64,000 nucleotides of DNA from Geosiphon pyriformis (GCA_016748015.1 JAAOMT010000735.1:192256-256255), one strand, 5' to 3'; shown: positions 36,101 through 49,819, numbered from the stretch's first letter. The notes: generated by a model from the letters alone, not told the origin. Made by a program: numbers and translations.

Positions 36101-39100
36101 AGATTTTTTTGTCAAGTATAACTTTCGGAAAATTGTCTATTTCCCGTTTGTTTAAAGATATTTTCCCAACTATAATAATTGATTTCATTCAACTCTTTTT
36201 TTGGTATAATACACAAGCTAGCTGATTTGGTTACAGATTCAATTTTAGATTTTTAGATTGTTCTTTGGGTTTTTAACCCAATCAGTTGGGAATATTGGTA
36301 ATTTCCCAAAACTAAATTAATTTGGTAAATTAATTTCTTGTTCCACGAATATTTTCATAAAAATGATTGAGCAAAGCTTGTGATAATTTGCTAAATACTG
36401 CCATTATCTTTCTATGGTATATATAATCTAAAGGGTGATGTCAATTCTCCAAATCAGAACAGAAAATTAACACAAGAGGTTTTCAGTGTCATATTTTAGA
36501 ACAAATTGAATGCCCAAAATAGTAATATTTGACATATAAGCCACTTCTATCTTTGAAAGCCAAGCTTAGTTAAGTACACATCGTAATATAATAAGAATTT
36601 TTCGTATTTTCGGCTCTTTGAAATTTGCTCATATTCAGCCAATTAATTTGGCAATTCGCAAGGCTTTAACCAACTAAATTCCATGATATAATATTTCCAT
36701 TATTTTGGATTTTCTTGTGAATATCTTAAAGATCTTATCTTAAATATTAAATTTCTCAAAGATTGGCTGGGGCAATATTTGGGAATAAAGATAATGGGAG
36801 GAAATAAATTAATTGGGCGAAATCCACGGTTTTCTAAAAATAAATCTCCAAAATTTATCTAAAATTGCCAATATGACCTCTTCCATTTTCAGTCAAAATT
36901 CCCTGCCTGTGTGAATATCTCGAATTAATAATCTGATCTAATAAATATTTGCTGAACCATTATAATCATCTCATTGTAATCTATGTCATTTGAACTGGTT
37001 TTTATTTCAATATTTCTACAAAATGAGATCGCTCTTAAGCTGAATACTCACATTTAATACGAATTGAATTTGAAATACAATTTTCCCTTCAAAGACGAAA
37101 GCTAATTAGTAAGATTTTGTGTAGCAAAGAAAACAGAAGTTGAAAATACAGCCTGGGAATATTTTATTTTTTCATAAAACAGAAGATTACATCCATCGTT
37201 TAAAATAGTATTATACTGTATATTGACAAAATATAAACTTTAGCCTTCAAATCATCATGAATTATACTCAAAAAAATTGATGATTTAAAATTAAGAGGTA
37301 AAATTATATGCTTTATTTTTATACGTATAAATTAATTTATTTAAATAATTTATACAATAATTATATAGGCATGTTTAATATGGATTTTCAAATTGGTTTT
37401 AATTCTATTAAAAAACATTTTATATTATTAACATTTAAGAATATTAATTTACAAATTAATATTAAAAAAGTCTTTAATGATTTTTTTTTACATGGAATCA
37501 TTTTTATTAAAAGAGTTGGCTGCTTTAAAAAAAGAAAAGAGAAAAGGTTGTTTCTTCACTTTTTTAGATTTTTTGATTATTTTAAGCAGATATAAAAAAA
37601 TAAAGAAAAAAAGTAGTTTTATTATTAGTTTGTCGTTAAAAATCTTAAGATTTTTTATAATAATAGTAATTATGTTAAGATTGGTCTTAATTATTTAGAA
37701 AAGATTTTAAATGAAAAAAAAACTCTTACTTAAATCCAAAAATAGTGTTTTGAAACCAATAAAAAATTATTATTTATTTAAAAGAAATGTTTTTACAAAG
37801 TGTTATTAAGTAGGTTTAATAGCTGTAAATATTTTATTAATAAAAATATTATCAATAATTATAAAAATACAAAACTAATATTGTTATTTAAAAAAAGCAA
37901 ATTATATTTATTTTAATTTAGATTTTTATGGTCTTGGTAATTTTAATTATTTTTTAAAAACTTTTAATTTTATAAAATATATTAATCATTATTATATATT
38001 TTACTTATTTTTATTTTTAAATTTTATTATTTGAAATAGTTAATATTTTTATTAAATAAATAAAAATAATTTTATTTTAAGATTTATTAATTAATTTATT
38101 TTAACAAATAAATTTTTTATTAACATATTAAAAAAAAGAAACCTCTTTTTTTTTCTTATTTTTATGATTATATTTGTAAAATAAAATAGTTATAACTTTT
38201 ATTTTGATATTTTTTTACTAATTCTAATATTTAAAAAGCTTTTTTTAAAATAAAAACAGTTAAACAAGATTTTTTTAAAAATTTTTTTATTCAAAGTTTT
38301 TTTTAAGTATTTAATTAAGACTAGTTCTAATATAATTACCATTATTAAAAAAGTTTAAAATTTTTTAATAACAAACTAATTGTAAAATTATTTTTTTATT
38401 ATTTTTAAATGACCAAAAAATCAAAAAACCTAAAAAACCATTTTTTTTTCTTTTTTTAAAACAATCAATCTTTTTATTTAGATAATAGCAATAACAATTA
38501 TGTTTATTAAAGTTGGTTTTAATTAATATATAATTAAATTACTTAATATATTAAATTCTAATTAATCTTTATTAATTTTAAAAACAAACTAAATTATGTT
38601 TTATATATAATTTTAATTAATTAATCTATTGAGTTTTTTAATTTTAAGAATTAAACTAATTAAATAAAAATTAAAACATCTTTTTTTTCCTATTTTTTAG
38701 TAATATTGTTTTTAGTAATAATTGAAAAATTATTACAAATTATTAAAATTTTTTTAAATAAGTGGTTTTTGCTTTGATATTTAATAAAATTACAAAAGGT
38801 TAATTAAATTTATATTAAGTTTGTTTTTTAATTTTAAATAGTTTTTTGGTTTAAAGTTAATTATAAAAAACAATATTAAGCTTTTTTGTAAGAAATTTAT
38901 ATCCTAAATTTTTTTAAATATTATTATTTATATTTGTTTGTTAATCTCATTTTTTTATTATTTTTAAGATTATAAAATTTTTTATAATATTTGTTTTTGC
39001 TTTTTTGTAGTTACTTTGTATAATATTTTTTGAGTGTTTTTGGTAAAATTGTTATTATTAAAATAAAATCTGTTAGTTATAATAATATACTATTGTGTAT

Positions 39101-42100
39101 TTTAAGTTTTTTGAAACTGTTTTTACTTGGTAATCGATTTTAATAATAAAAAATAATTTATTATTATTATTTTTAAGTTTAAAAAAGCTTTTCTATAAAA
39201 TAACTGCTAAAACTAATATTTTATACAAAAATTATATTTAATAAAAAACTTTTGAATATTAGCATTATTACCAATATTAAAGTTTAAATTATGGTATTTA
39301 TTTATAAAACTTTTTTTGCTGTTTCTCTTAAGCAAAATTTTAAGTTTTCTTTTATGTTCAAAATTTTTGCTAATTAATTTATTAAATCTATATTTTATGT
39401 TAAAGCTATTGTTTTTTTAATTGTTTTTTTTGGCTGTTAAAGTTGTTTTGTTTCTCTAAAAGCTTAAATTAAGTATATTATTAATTTAATTATTATTGTA
39501 TTTAAATATTTTAGTCGATTTAAAGATAAGAAAAAGACTTAATTGTTTAATATAAGTAATTTTGAAGGTAATAAATCATTTATTATCAATAATAAAATAT
39601 ATATATAACATAACATATACTATAATAGAAAATAAAATTAAGTTTAATAAAAATACAATTAAAGAATTATTACACAAACTTGTTAAGAATGAAAAGATTT
39701 TTGCCAAGTATTTTGACAAGATTAAATCATTAGATGTTTTTGTTTAAAAATAAATAAATATTTATTGGCTTAGACCTAAATAATTAGTTATGTATTGTAA
39801 AAATATGAGCCAAAGCTATAGTTTAATTTTTAGAAATAAGAACAATACAGGTTTTTGGTAAAATTACACTTAGTTTAAACATAAAAAAAAATCAATTAAT
39901 TATTGACTAAGTTGTTAATTTACTATATTATGTTCTTTAAAAAATTCAGAATCTTTTATAAAATATATAATGTAAAAGTTAAATGAATTAAATATCAAAA
40001 AAAACATTAATAATTAGTATATAAAACTGTTATATTCTTTTTTTGGATCTGCTTGAGATTTAATGTGTAAAATTATAATGCATTAATTGTGTGAATTTTA
40101 AAAGACAATTATTCTTTCTTTTATATTTAAATTGTATGAGTTTTCCAATTTTCTGAGATTATTTTCAATAATTCAGAGAATTTTTGTTATTTGCAAGATT
40201 TAAATGAATAGACTGGTAATCTTGTAAAAAATTTGATTTTTTTATTATTGTGAAAATTAGTTTACAACCCCAAAACCAATTTTAAAATAAATTTCGCTTT
40301 AATCAAGCTTTTACCATAATAAAGTGAACATTATTAAGAATTGACTTTGTAAACAGACTCTAAAATTGTTATTTGAATAATGATTGATTAGACAAATTTT
40401 GGAAGAAATGTAAATCTCATAAAGGTAATTCTTTTCTTTCAATTTAAAGTTGCTCATGTTAAGAAATGAGTTTCGATATTGTTTTATTAAATTTCTATTC
40501 AATGACGTTCTCACTGATAGTTTTACCCAAAATACCGTTAATTTAACATTTCAAATCGTTTAATATATTCAAAAAGAAAACCCTGTAAAAGTTTCGCTAG
40601 CGATCTTTCTGCAAACCGCTTTTACGAAAGCTTTGAAAGTACTCCGAATTTGGAATTTCACAAAACGAGACTCTCGTCGATGATATTAAAAGATTTTTGA
40701 GTATCGCTGACCCAAATGATAGCTTTACGTTGTACTTAAAAAGTAATTATCAAATCTTACCTTTCGAAGTTTTTATGTTTTTTCAGTTTAATTGAATTAT
40801 CAATCTTTTAAGTTTTAATATAGGATCTAAATCAGGTTTCACATATTTAATTTTTGAATACAATTTTTTATTTAATTTAAGTTTTGATAGTGCTTTCTAT
40901 AATAGTAGAATTCCAAGTTGTAAAAGAAAGTATAAGAAATTAGTAAATGACCCAAATTGAATATTTTCTAATATTTTTTGAATAATTGGGCATTTTATTT
41001 ATTAAATTATTCAAAATTATATTATTATTATTATTATTATTAAACAGGATTCTTTTACTTTTTTAAATACTTTAAACTAATTATTAAAAATCTATTAAAT
41101 TTCTACATATAAAAGAATCATTTTTTATATGCTTGTATTTTTAACTGTTATATATTTTATTTTTTAGATTAATAAAGCAAAAATTTTTGATTATTGACAA
41201 GTTGGTAGAAATACTTTAAAATAATCTATTTTAAATAAAACAGCTTGGAGAATTCTTTTCTAAAAAAATAATTTCTTTTAATAAAAAATGATTCAAGCAT
41301 CAATTGGTTTTCAAATCTATTTTAACATTGTGTGTACAATTTTAAAAAAAATTAGATTAAAAAATTCTTTGTTTATTTGCCAATTTTCACAATTTTTGTG
41401 AATACTTATTACATGCATCAAAAATCATCTTAATATCTGAAGTTAAAAATAAAACTTGATCAGAAAACTTAAAACTATCAAGTATTTTGAAAGTTAAAAA
41501 TTCAAATTTAGATTTAGATTTAAAAAACTGTAAACATTAAAACAATTAAATTAATGTTTTATTTAAATAATAAAACTTTTAATCCGAAAAAATAAAAATG
41601 AGCACTTTCAATGATAATTTGTTTTTTATTATTTTTGTTTGGTTTTTTTTTCCAATTAAATTTTAATTTTAAACTATGAAAAACGGTATAAAAAGTTTTG
41701 ATTTATCATTTTGCAAATATTCCCAATATATATATTTTTTTTAAAATAAACCTGAAATATTTTTCACAGTTCTTCAAACTATTTCAAGATTTTCAATAAA
41801 ATTTTGAAAATTTTAAATTTCTTTTTTTGAACTAAATATCATTAAAAACATCAATTTAATTTTTTTATTTTTTACATATAATTAATTTTTATATGTAAAA
41901 AAAATGACCATATTTTATTTTTAGACAAAATATCTTGAAATTTGGACACATCATATTCTCAAAAATTAATTGCTTGTAAGAATTTTCTATGTATATCTCA
42001 GAAAAATAACTTCAGAAAAAGAATTTTCTCACATTTGAATACTTTTTTTAAAGCCTATGTCTTAAAATATAATTTGTTTTTATGTATCTATTGTGTTAAA

Positions 42101-42150
42101 AAGTACGAGCCCTGGTCTATATTGAATTATAAATTCTATAATTATTTACA
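36101..42150. other. Intergenic, with a second AT-only block
   Basis: 36.1-37.3 kb is ordinary AT-rich spacer. From about 37290 to 40130 the sequence is nearly pure A/T with dense stops, like the large block. 40.1-42.15 kb returns to spacer composition. Open frames at 37308-37595, 37477-37698, 39562-39747, 40311-40514 (minus) and 41942-42199 show no motif. The last one runs antisense into the 3' end of the lipase-like gene. Confidence 0.6.
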
Positions 42151-43548
42151 TTACATATTGAAATTTTTTCCGCATTTTCCCATAGTATATCCAAAATAGG
42201 GTCCATTATGAGATTTAATATAAGAACTAAAATCATGAGACGGTTTTTCTGCTAGTTTTTTTCGGAATTCATTTTCGTAGGTCAAATTACAATTCTATCA
42301 AAAGAAGAATTTAGCTGAAAATTGATCATAAATTAAATGCCAATTAATTCATTTTAAAAGAAAAATCCAAAATAATCTATCATTAATTCTTACCTGACTT
42401 TCTTGGCCATCACCATCATCACATTGAAAAATTGTAAAAACTTTTTGATTTACATTCCCAAACGTACAAGCACAACTTAGCTCATCGGAGATCCAATATT
42501 CAATATTAGGATGTTTGAATTTGGGTCCAAGAAGAAGTGGAACATAATCATTTTTAAATGTTACTCGGTTCACAAAAACACAACAATCTAGGCTATATGA
42601 AATTGAACTGTCACCAATACGTGGAGCTCCAAACGTAGTAGCTTCAATTTTAATTCCCCTTGTTATTTCAAATAAATTTAAGGCGGCATAGATTGCAAAT
42701 GCTTATTTCAAAAAGATTTGATCGATTAGAATGATCAAGTTAGGTGAAAGTTTAAAGAATTATCGAATTGAATAAAAGATTATTCATTACCTCCTCCTTC
42801 CCCATGACCAGTGAAAAGATACACATGATTTTTATAATATGGATTATCTAAATATATTTTTAATAATTTCAAAACTTTTCCTTTACCACCATCATGGTAC
42901 TTCTTAAAGGCATCTGATGGAACAAAAATGGGGTATATTCCAGAATTAGGGTATTTGAAAGAAGCATTAGATTTATCCCGTCTTATCATTTCATCAAATG
43001 TCAATTTTCTTCCTCTTAGTTGAATAATGATAGCGCGAGAAAGTCCATATCTTGTCTGGATTGGCCTGTAGCTTGGAAGAACCCATGCTGTGGCCAAAAG
43101 TATTCAACTTTCCAGATCAATAATTCAATTTCTATGAAAATTGAAAAATTTATTGCAAAGAACTTAAAATGTCTCTACCATAAATATCATTTTCAAGGAT
43201 GCCGCTATCTTCTAATAAACAATAGGTTTGGTGTGCATAGAAAGCCATTTCAGAGAGAAACTGTAATTTTTGCAAATCTAGTACTTTTGACGGTTTTTGA
43301 ACACCAAAGATTCTTTTTTTTAATTTCATTTTTGACAATTCTTTTTTTTCAAAAGGATTTTTTATTAATACTAATTTTTCATGGAAATATTGTGAATTCA
43401 TTTCATTTGAAAGTTGTAATTGTGAAATATTTTTTTTCTGAATTCTAGAAAATTTTTCTGAATTTGATGATGTGAATCTGAAGCTGAAAGAATTTAAATA
43501 GATTGTGATTATAATAATGAAAAAAACCAAAAACCAAAAATTCAGCAT
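42151..43548 (-). CDS. Class 3 lipase-fold protein lacking the nucleophilic Ser (candidate pseudo-enzyme)
   Basis: Four-exon model on the minus strand: 43548-43179, 43087-42791, 42701-42394 and 42294-42151. All introns are GT-AG, of 91, 89 and 99 nt, and phases match, giving 372 aa. Residues 1-20 are a signal peptide or anchor. Fold landmarks are IIIQLRGRKLTF (about 143-154), the nucleophile elbow, FGAPRIGD (about 246-253), KND with the acidic residue Asp274, HPNIEYWI, and SHNGPYFG with His354. The elbow reads GHGEGG, so residue 219 is Gly instead of Ser. The usual V-H-x-G-F-x3-Y segment reads VPSDAFKKY. Asp and His are kept. Without Ser, ester hydrolysis by the normal mechanism is not expected; ligand binding or regulation is possible. 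The neighbour at 45.1 kb is a divergent intact homologue. Confidence 0.85.
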
Positions 43549-45120
43549 TTTAGTTTAAACCTTAATTTTAAATTTTTGACAGTCTTTTTTTATATCTTGT
43601 ATCTGTTATGCTGCTTTTTTTTATAATGTTTATGTTTTTTGTCGGGAGAATGACAGAGTCGCAATTCGGGTTATACAAGCGTTAAACTGAGGCTTGATTT
43701 TCAAATTATCATTTACCCGAAATCTAATCTTACAATCTTTGCCAATTTTATTAGACAATTTTGTGAAAGTGTTTTGAAATTTACGAAAAATTAAATCCGA
43801 AGTCTATTTTCGGTTACATATTAAAATATTGATGGAGATATATAGGTTTTGTAAGAATTTTAACTTGTCTTTTGAAAAAGGAAAAACAATAAAATAGTTG
43901 GAAAGACAAAAAATTAAATTACCAACCATAAAATTATCAGGTCTGTATATTTAGATCTAGCCACAATTTAAATCTTATTTATTTTTAAAACACATTACCT
44001 AGATATTGAGCATTAAGTATAAAATATTTTCAAGAGAAATCTTTTATTAATATTAAATCAAACTTTTTATTATACATGTATTTAAATTGATTGGTAGAAA
44101 ATTTTACTTTGAACTTTTTCATTAAATTGCATAAAATAGATTTTTTTTTAACCCAACTTAATGGTTACATTGACCATATATTTGCTACATCTTTGTAGTG
44201 AGCTCATGGCATTTGAAATAAGAGATTGTTGTACATGTTTTCAACCCAGTCAATTTAGCACGGGATGATTTATCATTTATAATATAATAGATAAAAGATG
44301 AGATTGAATTTATAGAAAAGATATGGTCTTTCTTTATTTTTTAATTTAGAAAAAAAAGAAAGAAATTTTGAATCAATCAAGAGAATTATACCATAAATTT
44401 TTTAGTAAATCTATTTTCTAAAGGAGTTAAAAATAACCCAATGATAATATTGATGATTTTTCAATAAGGATACCTTTGGAATGGCCAAATTTGAGTCTCT
44501 TTTCTTAAATAGCTATAGAAGTTTTCGTTATCTTGATTAAGACTTCAAAATTCCGGTTTACTAGTAGGGAAAACCTAGGTTTTGCAAGATAAATTGAAGT
44601 CAGATTTATCCAGGTTTTCGAGTAAATCGTTCAAAATAGAGCAGAATCTTTAAAAAGAAATTTAAAGGATAAATTAATGCAATATTTTATTCATGATAAA
44701 AAGCCTTTTCATCATCTCATTTTTTAAATATAAATTTTTTATCAAGAAAAAATTTAAAACCATTTGAAGCCTTTCAAAATAGAAATGTGAAAGTCTTTTG
44801 GTTTGCCAAATTTATGTAAAGATCCTTCCTAAAAACGAATAACCCAAATTTCGGATTAGTCATTTTACCTTGTTATTGGGAAACCGTTAAACGTGGTAAT
44901 TAAAGACTCAAGAAAAGCCTTAAACATTATACAAATATTTTACAAATCTAATATGGTAGTCATTATAAAGAAACAAACAAACAAACATTTACTTCACACA
45001 CATATATATATATATATATATACTGTTATCTTTAAAAAGCTTAGAATGAATGAATCATTACCTGGACATGCTCTTTGCATCAAAAACTAAAATTATTCAA
45101 TCTAACTTGAGCTTGAAAAC
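43549..45120. promoter_or_regulatory. Shared intergenic region between divergent lipase-fold genes
   Basis: 1.57 kb between the two start codons, so both promoters should lie here. It contains an AT run at about 45001-45022, 100 bp before the plus-strand ATG. I see no strong TATA motif at typical spacing for either gene. An open frame at 44893-45090 includes the AT run and is not considered a gene. Confidence 0.4.
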
Positions 45121-46780
45121 ATGTCAAACAAGATTTTATCTCACCCAAAAGCCTTTCAAGCCTACTTAAAAGTTGCCATAATTTTTCTCTTGGCTTTTTT
45201 CATAATATTCAGGGTGGAATTTTCAGTTGAGGCTGTTGTTATACCAAAATCCCAAAACCAGCAACTGTTCGTCGCCAATTTTTCAAAAGACCCTATTTTC
45301 CCAAATACAATTCTCAATATTTTTGATCCAGATTTTACAAACGAATCAATATCATTGCCAATTTTTGAAGAAGATACCTTTTCAAGCACAAACACCAAAC
45401 AAAAGCTAGGTAAGAGTATTCAGAAATCTGAAAAAAATTATGAATTCTTTAAAAATAACTTCTCCTTGGCAATTGTAAATTTAAAAGAAATTAATTTAAC
45501 CTCAATTTTAGGCTCAATAGTGAAAAATGAGTCAATTTTAATAGATAATTTTATTAATAAGGAAAATTTGGCAATGTCGTTAGATGGTGGTTACATTGGA
45601 GAATATAAAGTTATTCAAGGTAAGTTCAATTAATCGCCTTGGTAATAACAGTAGCATTTTTTTTAAAGATCTTGACGTAATTCTTACTAATTTAAACATT
45701 TACATTTAATCATTCAAGTGAATAGAACACCTCGATATAATTTACTTTCAGACATTGCAATATATTCCGAAAATTCCTATTGTCTCGATGATATTGCAAC
45801 CGAATTTTCAAATGGAGTTCATGGTATTTTTGTCAAAGCTTTATTGAAATCGTTAATTTCATCGTGAAAGAATTAATTCTTCATCACCTGTCATTAACAG
45901 GCGAAATTAAAGATGAAAGGAACCTTAATGGGCTATTATTCACTGTAACATACCTAAGTGGTGAAGAATCTCGATTAAATGAATTTCTTAATAAACCAGA
46001 GTTGATTCCTTACGTAGATCTTCTAGCAGCCGAAGTTCCATTCGCTCAAGTTCATGCCGGTTTCTTTCGCGAATATCAAAATGCTTCGCTGTATATTCAT
46101 CGGAGGATTGCGCGATTTATTTTTCTTGTAGACGACAGAGACAAAAAGCCAATTTTTTTCACAGGGCATAGTTTAGGTGGTGGTACGTTAACATTTGACG
46201 GTTATCTTTTATCGATTTCATTGAATATTTACAACTGAATTCATTTCTCAAATTTCCTCTCTCTTATCAATAAACTATATATATTTTTAGTATATGCAAC
46301 GTTTGCCGCACTCGTGTTCAAAAAAGCATTTCCAAAACGACGAATTTATGTGATCACATATGGTCAACCACGTATTGGTAATCAACATTTTGCCAACTAC
46401 GTCGATAATACTCTAATAAACCCCTCAGGAGAATCAACAGTTTATCGCGTGATTTTTTCGAATGACAACATACCACATTTACCAATTTCTCAAAAAACGT
46501 ATACACATCCAGGGATAGAATATTGGATCAAATCTCGGGATCAAACTACATTTGAATGTCCTGGGTTAAAGGGGACTGAAAATCAAGTGGGCTTTTGATT
46601 AAAGAGATTTTGAAAATTTAAGAATTAAAAGTAGAAATCTAATCTTTTATTTCCTTTTTTTTTAATTAGAAATGTTCCAATAGTGTAAAAGACTTAACAA
46701 GGAATGCACATAACGGACCTTATTTTGGGATCATAATGGGGTCTTGTATTGCCCTTGATAATATTGGAAGTTTTGTTTGA
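45121..46780 (+). CDS. Class 3 (Rhizomucor-type) lipase, complete catalytic triad
   Basis: Five-exon model: 45121-45619, 45752-45823, 45901-46182, 46291-46586 and 46670-46780. The first three introns (132, 77 and 108 nt) have clear GT-AG ends with matching phases; the fourth (83 nt) uses GTGGGC...TTAG and is less certain. The product is 419 aa. Residues 17-38 are a hydrophobic signal or anchor, followed by a variable region to about 165. Class 3 landmarks are IAIYSENSYC, VHAGFFREY (about 241-249; oxyanion region), GHSLGG with Ser281, YGQPRIGN, SNDNIPHLP with Asp343, HPGIEYWI and NAHNGPYFG with His397. The last exon supplies His and the usual following Cys, which supports the intron call. The family hydrolyses acylglycerol esters and the protein is likely secreted or membrane-anchored. 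It diverges from the dead paralogue at 42-43.5 kb. Confidence 0.88.
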
Positions 46781-46789
46781 TTTTGACGT

Positions 46790-47213
46790 AAAGGGATGAT
46801 CGAAATAGACTCCATACGCAGGATCTTATTTTCCCTGTCAAAAGAGAAGGCGTCATTTATCGGTAAACGGTCTTGTTCACTACAAAATATTTACCCAAAA
46901 TGGTTTCGAAATTCTCACGGTAATACATAGCCCCGTTGAAAAAGTCATTAAAATAATATCGTGGTGCATATAAACTACGCCACTATCCATGTGTTTATAT
47001 CCGCTGTACAGATCTTTCTAAAAACCTACATCTTACTACGCATTTGTCACCAAAAAAGATTCCACATGTACCAATCATCAATTTGAACTGCGGTTCCCTC
47101 GAATTTGTCACTTAAGGATGCATAGGTAATTGCTTTGAAATCCGGATAAAACATGGAATCCCAGAGATTTCCATAGGTCACATTTCTCGCTACGCCAAAA
47201 ACCAAATAATTTT
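46790..47213 (-). pseudogene. Unidentified protein-coding remnant
   Basis: The minus-strand translation has a natural-looking composition in pieces: GVARNVTYGNLWDSMFYPDF, ITYASLSDKFEGTAVQIDDW and YMWNLF (about 47200-47060). After frameshifts come YYFNDFFNGAMYYRENF (about 46950) and INDAFSFDRENKILRMESIS (about 46840). The pieces are colinear and aromatic-rich, unlike AT-driven random frames, so this was probably a gene or transposon ORF. I cannot name the family. No intact frame spans it and no splice pattern restores one. It ends against the 3' end of the convergent lipase gene. Confidence 0.5.
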
Positions 47214-47409
47214 TTATATAAACGTAGGCTCAAAAGACCAGCCAAAAAATTCAAATCAATTCGAATCAAGCTTTAATTTCTTTACAAAAGAATAAAACTG
47301 ATAAGCTTTGAAATCAATCAAGCTAAACAGTAATATCAACATCAAAAATATCAATAAATTCTTTATAACCCACATTTTAAACCTCCAATAAATCACCACT
47401 CTATAAATC

Positions 47410-47775
47410 ATGGAAACTTTTAGTAATTTTGAAGAGACCTGGGAGGAAATCTTTGATTGGGATGTGGAGGAGGATGTCGAATTTGCCAAACGAATTACCA
47501 TCACCTCGATACATCCGAATCTAGGAAAAACTTTCTCTACTTCCTCATATGATCATTTAAATGAAGAAAACAACAACGAAGATGATGAAGAAGTTGAAAA
47601 TTCTTACGAATATATTGAAACTTATCAAAAAGCCACATTTTCAAATATCCTGAAATCATCTCGTTGGGGCCCTATGGTTATTCCAACTGAACAAAACCTT
47701 TACAAAAATAAATCTACTAGCCGGCGAAATATCAAGACCAAAATTTATCCAATTCCAACAATAAATAACTCTTAC

Positions 47776-47808
<33 letters not shown>

Positions 47809-48027
47809 GAGGATGAAAAATATCGTATAAATCGTCGTCGTGAACAAAAAGAAATTGCAAAACTTCATGATCGACGATTATATTCCCAGTTATTGGGTGA
47901 CCAAGAAATTCAAGATGCTTATTTCCGGGGTGATAAAGTTCAAAACGGAAATGAAAATGAAAGTTATTTATATTTGAAAGCTTGTAGAAAGGCTATGAAG
48001 GATAGGAAAAAGTTAAAAGGAAAGTGA
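47410..48027 (+). CDS. Hypothetical acidic/Ser-rich protein, 205 aa
   Basis: Single-exon frame with an acidic N-terminus (METFSNFEETWEEIFDWDVE), a Glu/Asn/Asp cluster at about 57-66, and a middle part with SSRWGPMVIP (about 88-97). A run of about 12 Ser precedes EDEKYR at about 125-138. A charged C-terminus rich in Arg/Lys ends KDRKKLKGK. There is no signal peptide or membrane segment and no domain I recognise, so an intracellular or nuclear protein is likely. Codon use is balanced relative to the flanks, the Ser tract is made of TCA codons, and 618 bp without a stop at this A+T supports a real gene. The ATG is the first in frame. Transcription is toward empty spacer. Confidence 0.72.
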
Positions 48028-49819
48028 GAAAACGATTAGTTCCTTAAAGAAAGAGAATAGGGTAAAATCTTGACCAATTTATTTTTATAATAGTTTTCCT
48101 TTTTCTCTATATTTATTTTTAATGTATTTATATTCTGGAAATTTTTAGTTCAATTCTTTCTGTTAATTAAAATTTAAGTAAATACAATATTTCGACCTTT
48201 ATATTCTGTTTTTTGAACGAGTCTATAAAATCTACTTGATTTAATCAATGTTTTGTTAATTCTTTAAAAAAAACTTGACAGAGTTAATTTAATATTACTT
48301 AGCATTTTACTTTATTTTTTGATTATTTGAACTACAGTATCAGTTTATTAGTAGTAATAAAATAACTTTTGTTTTATATACTAATTGCTAAATGATTTTT
48401 TCTATGCATTTCAACCTGATATTTTTTGAAATATTTGAATTGAAATTACAAATTACTAAATAATGGTTTACTTTTCTTTAATGTAAATATTATTGGATAA
48501 ATCAATATATATTTTCTTGAGTTTTTATCAATTTTAGATAAAAATCAAAGAAATCAAAGTCAATGTTTCACGCCTCAAAAATGATAAAATTTTTGTTAAA
48601 TTAACATATTTTTGTGTCATTTTATTTTTTATTATTAAAATAATTGATCACACTTATTTTTCATTTGAAAAATTCATTGAAAACAATATTTATGCAGTTT
48701 TAATAAATATAATAAAAAAGACTTTATGATTAATTTCATAAAAAATATATATATTTTTTAAAATCAAAAAATGGTTTATTATAATAATTCATGATTTACA
48801 TTAAAAAAATTTAAATTATAATAATTTGATTAAATTTTTTATAATTCGTCAAATTAAAATATATATATATACAAATAACAAATTGGTTAAAATAATTGGA
48901 TAGCTTTTTTATTAATGAGAGTAAATATTTGAATTTGCATCATTTGGGTAAAATTTTTCGGAATTATGAGCTCATCTTTTTGTACGATTATATTCTTATA
49001 TTACTCGAAATTTTTTTGGTTTTTTGTTACAAATTCAAATGTTTTGTTAAATATTTATAAGAAACTAATCAAAAAAAAAACCTTATTTGTGCATTGATAT
49101 ATAAAAATTTTCTAGTCTTGTGTTTATGAATAAAAAGTTTAAAAAAATCCGGTTAATAGAATTGAATAAAACAATATTATAATTTTAAATCATGATTAAA
49201 AATTTTATATTAATTAAAATAAAAATTTATTATAATTTTTATTTATATTTATACTTATACTTATGTTTATGCTTATATTTTATATTTTATATTTAAATTC
49301 ATTAATTCTTAATTGGTCTCAATTTAGAATACATAATCTGTTTATTATTTGGTCACAGCACGGTCATACGGTTAAAAGATTTCTCTTTCTCTTTTGTTTG
49401 GTTTAAAAATTGAAATTTTTTAATGCAAAAGTGTTTGAATTGCTTACCATTATTTTGAAAGGATGCAAGTATTTTAAATTTAATAAATAATTCTATCATA
49501 GAAGAGAATTGTGAAAAAGATTTTCTTAATTGTATTTTAATTTTTTACAGAGAACCATCCAAAATAATCAGTCGGTTACCATTATATTTTTCGATAGTAG
49601 GAATCACACAAACAAAAAATGTTGGAGAATAACCATGCTTCATATGAATCTCTTTCCGTTAACCGTTTTTTGTAGAATCGTCAGATCGATAACCTCATCT
49701 ATGGAGACATTTCTACAAAATCTCAACTGTGTTCTTGCCAATTATCACGCCTCACATTCCTTCTATGGTATCATGCAATTAGAAAGCTTAATTACTAGCA
49801 ATTAGCTATGCAAGGAGGA
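48028..49819. other. Intergenic, mostly AT-rich
   Basis: No gene seen. 48.2-49.3 kb is very AT-rich spacer with an AT run near 48861. An open frame at 49530-49805 (plus) has no domain and a weak start context. Confidence 0.6.

Noticed and set aside
43020-43448. Plus-strand 142-codon frame
   Set aside because: Antisense to the first two exons of the lipase-like gene.
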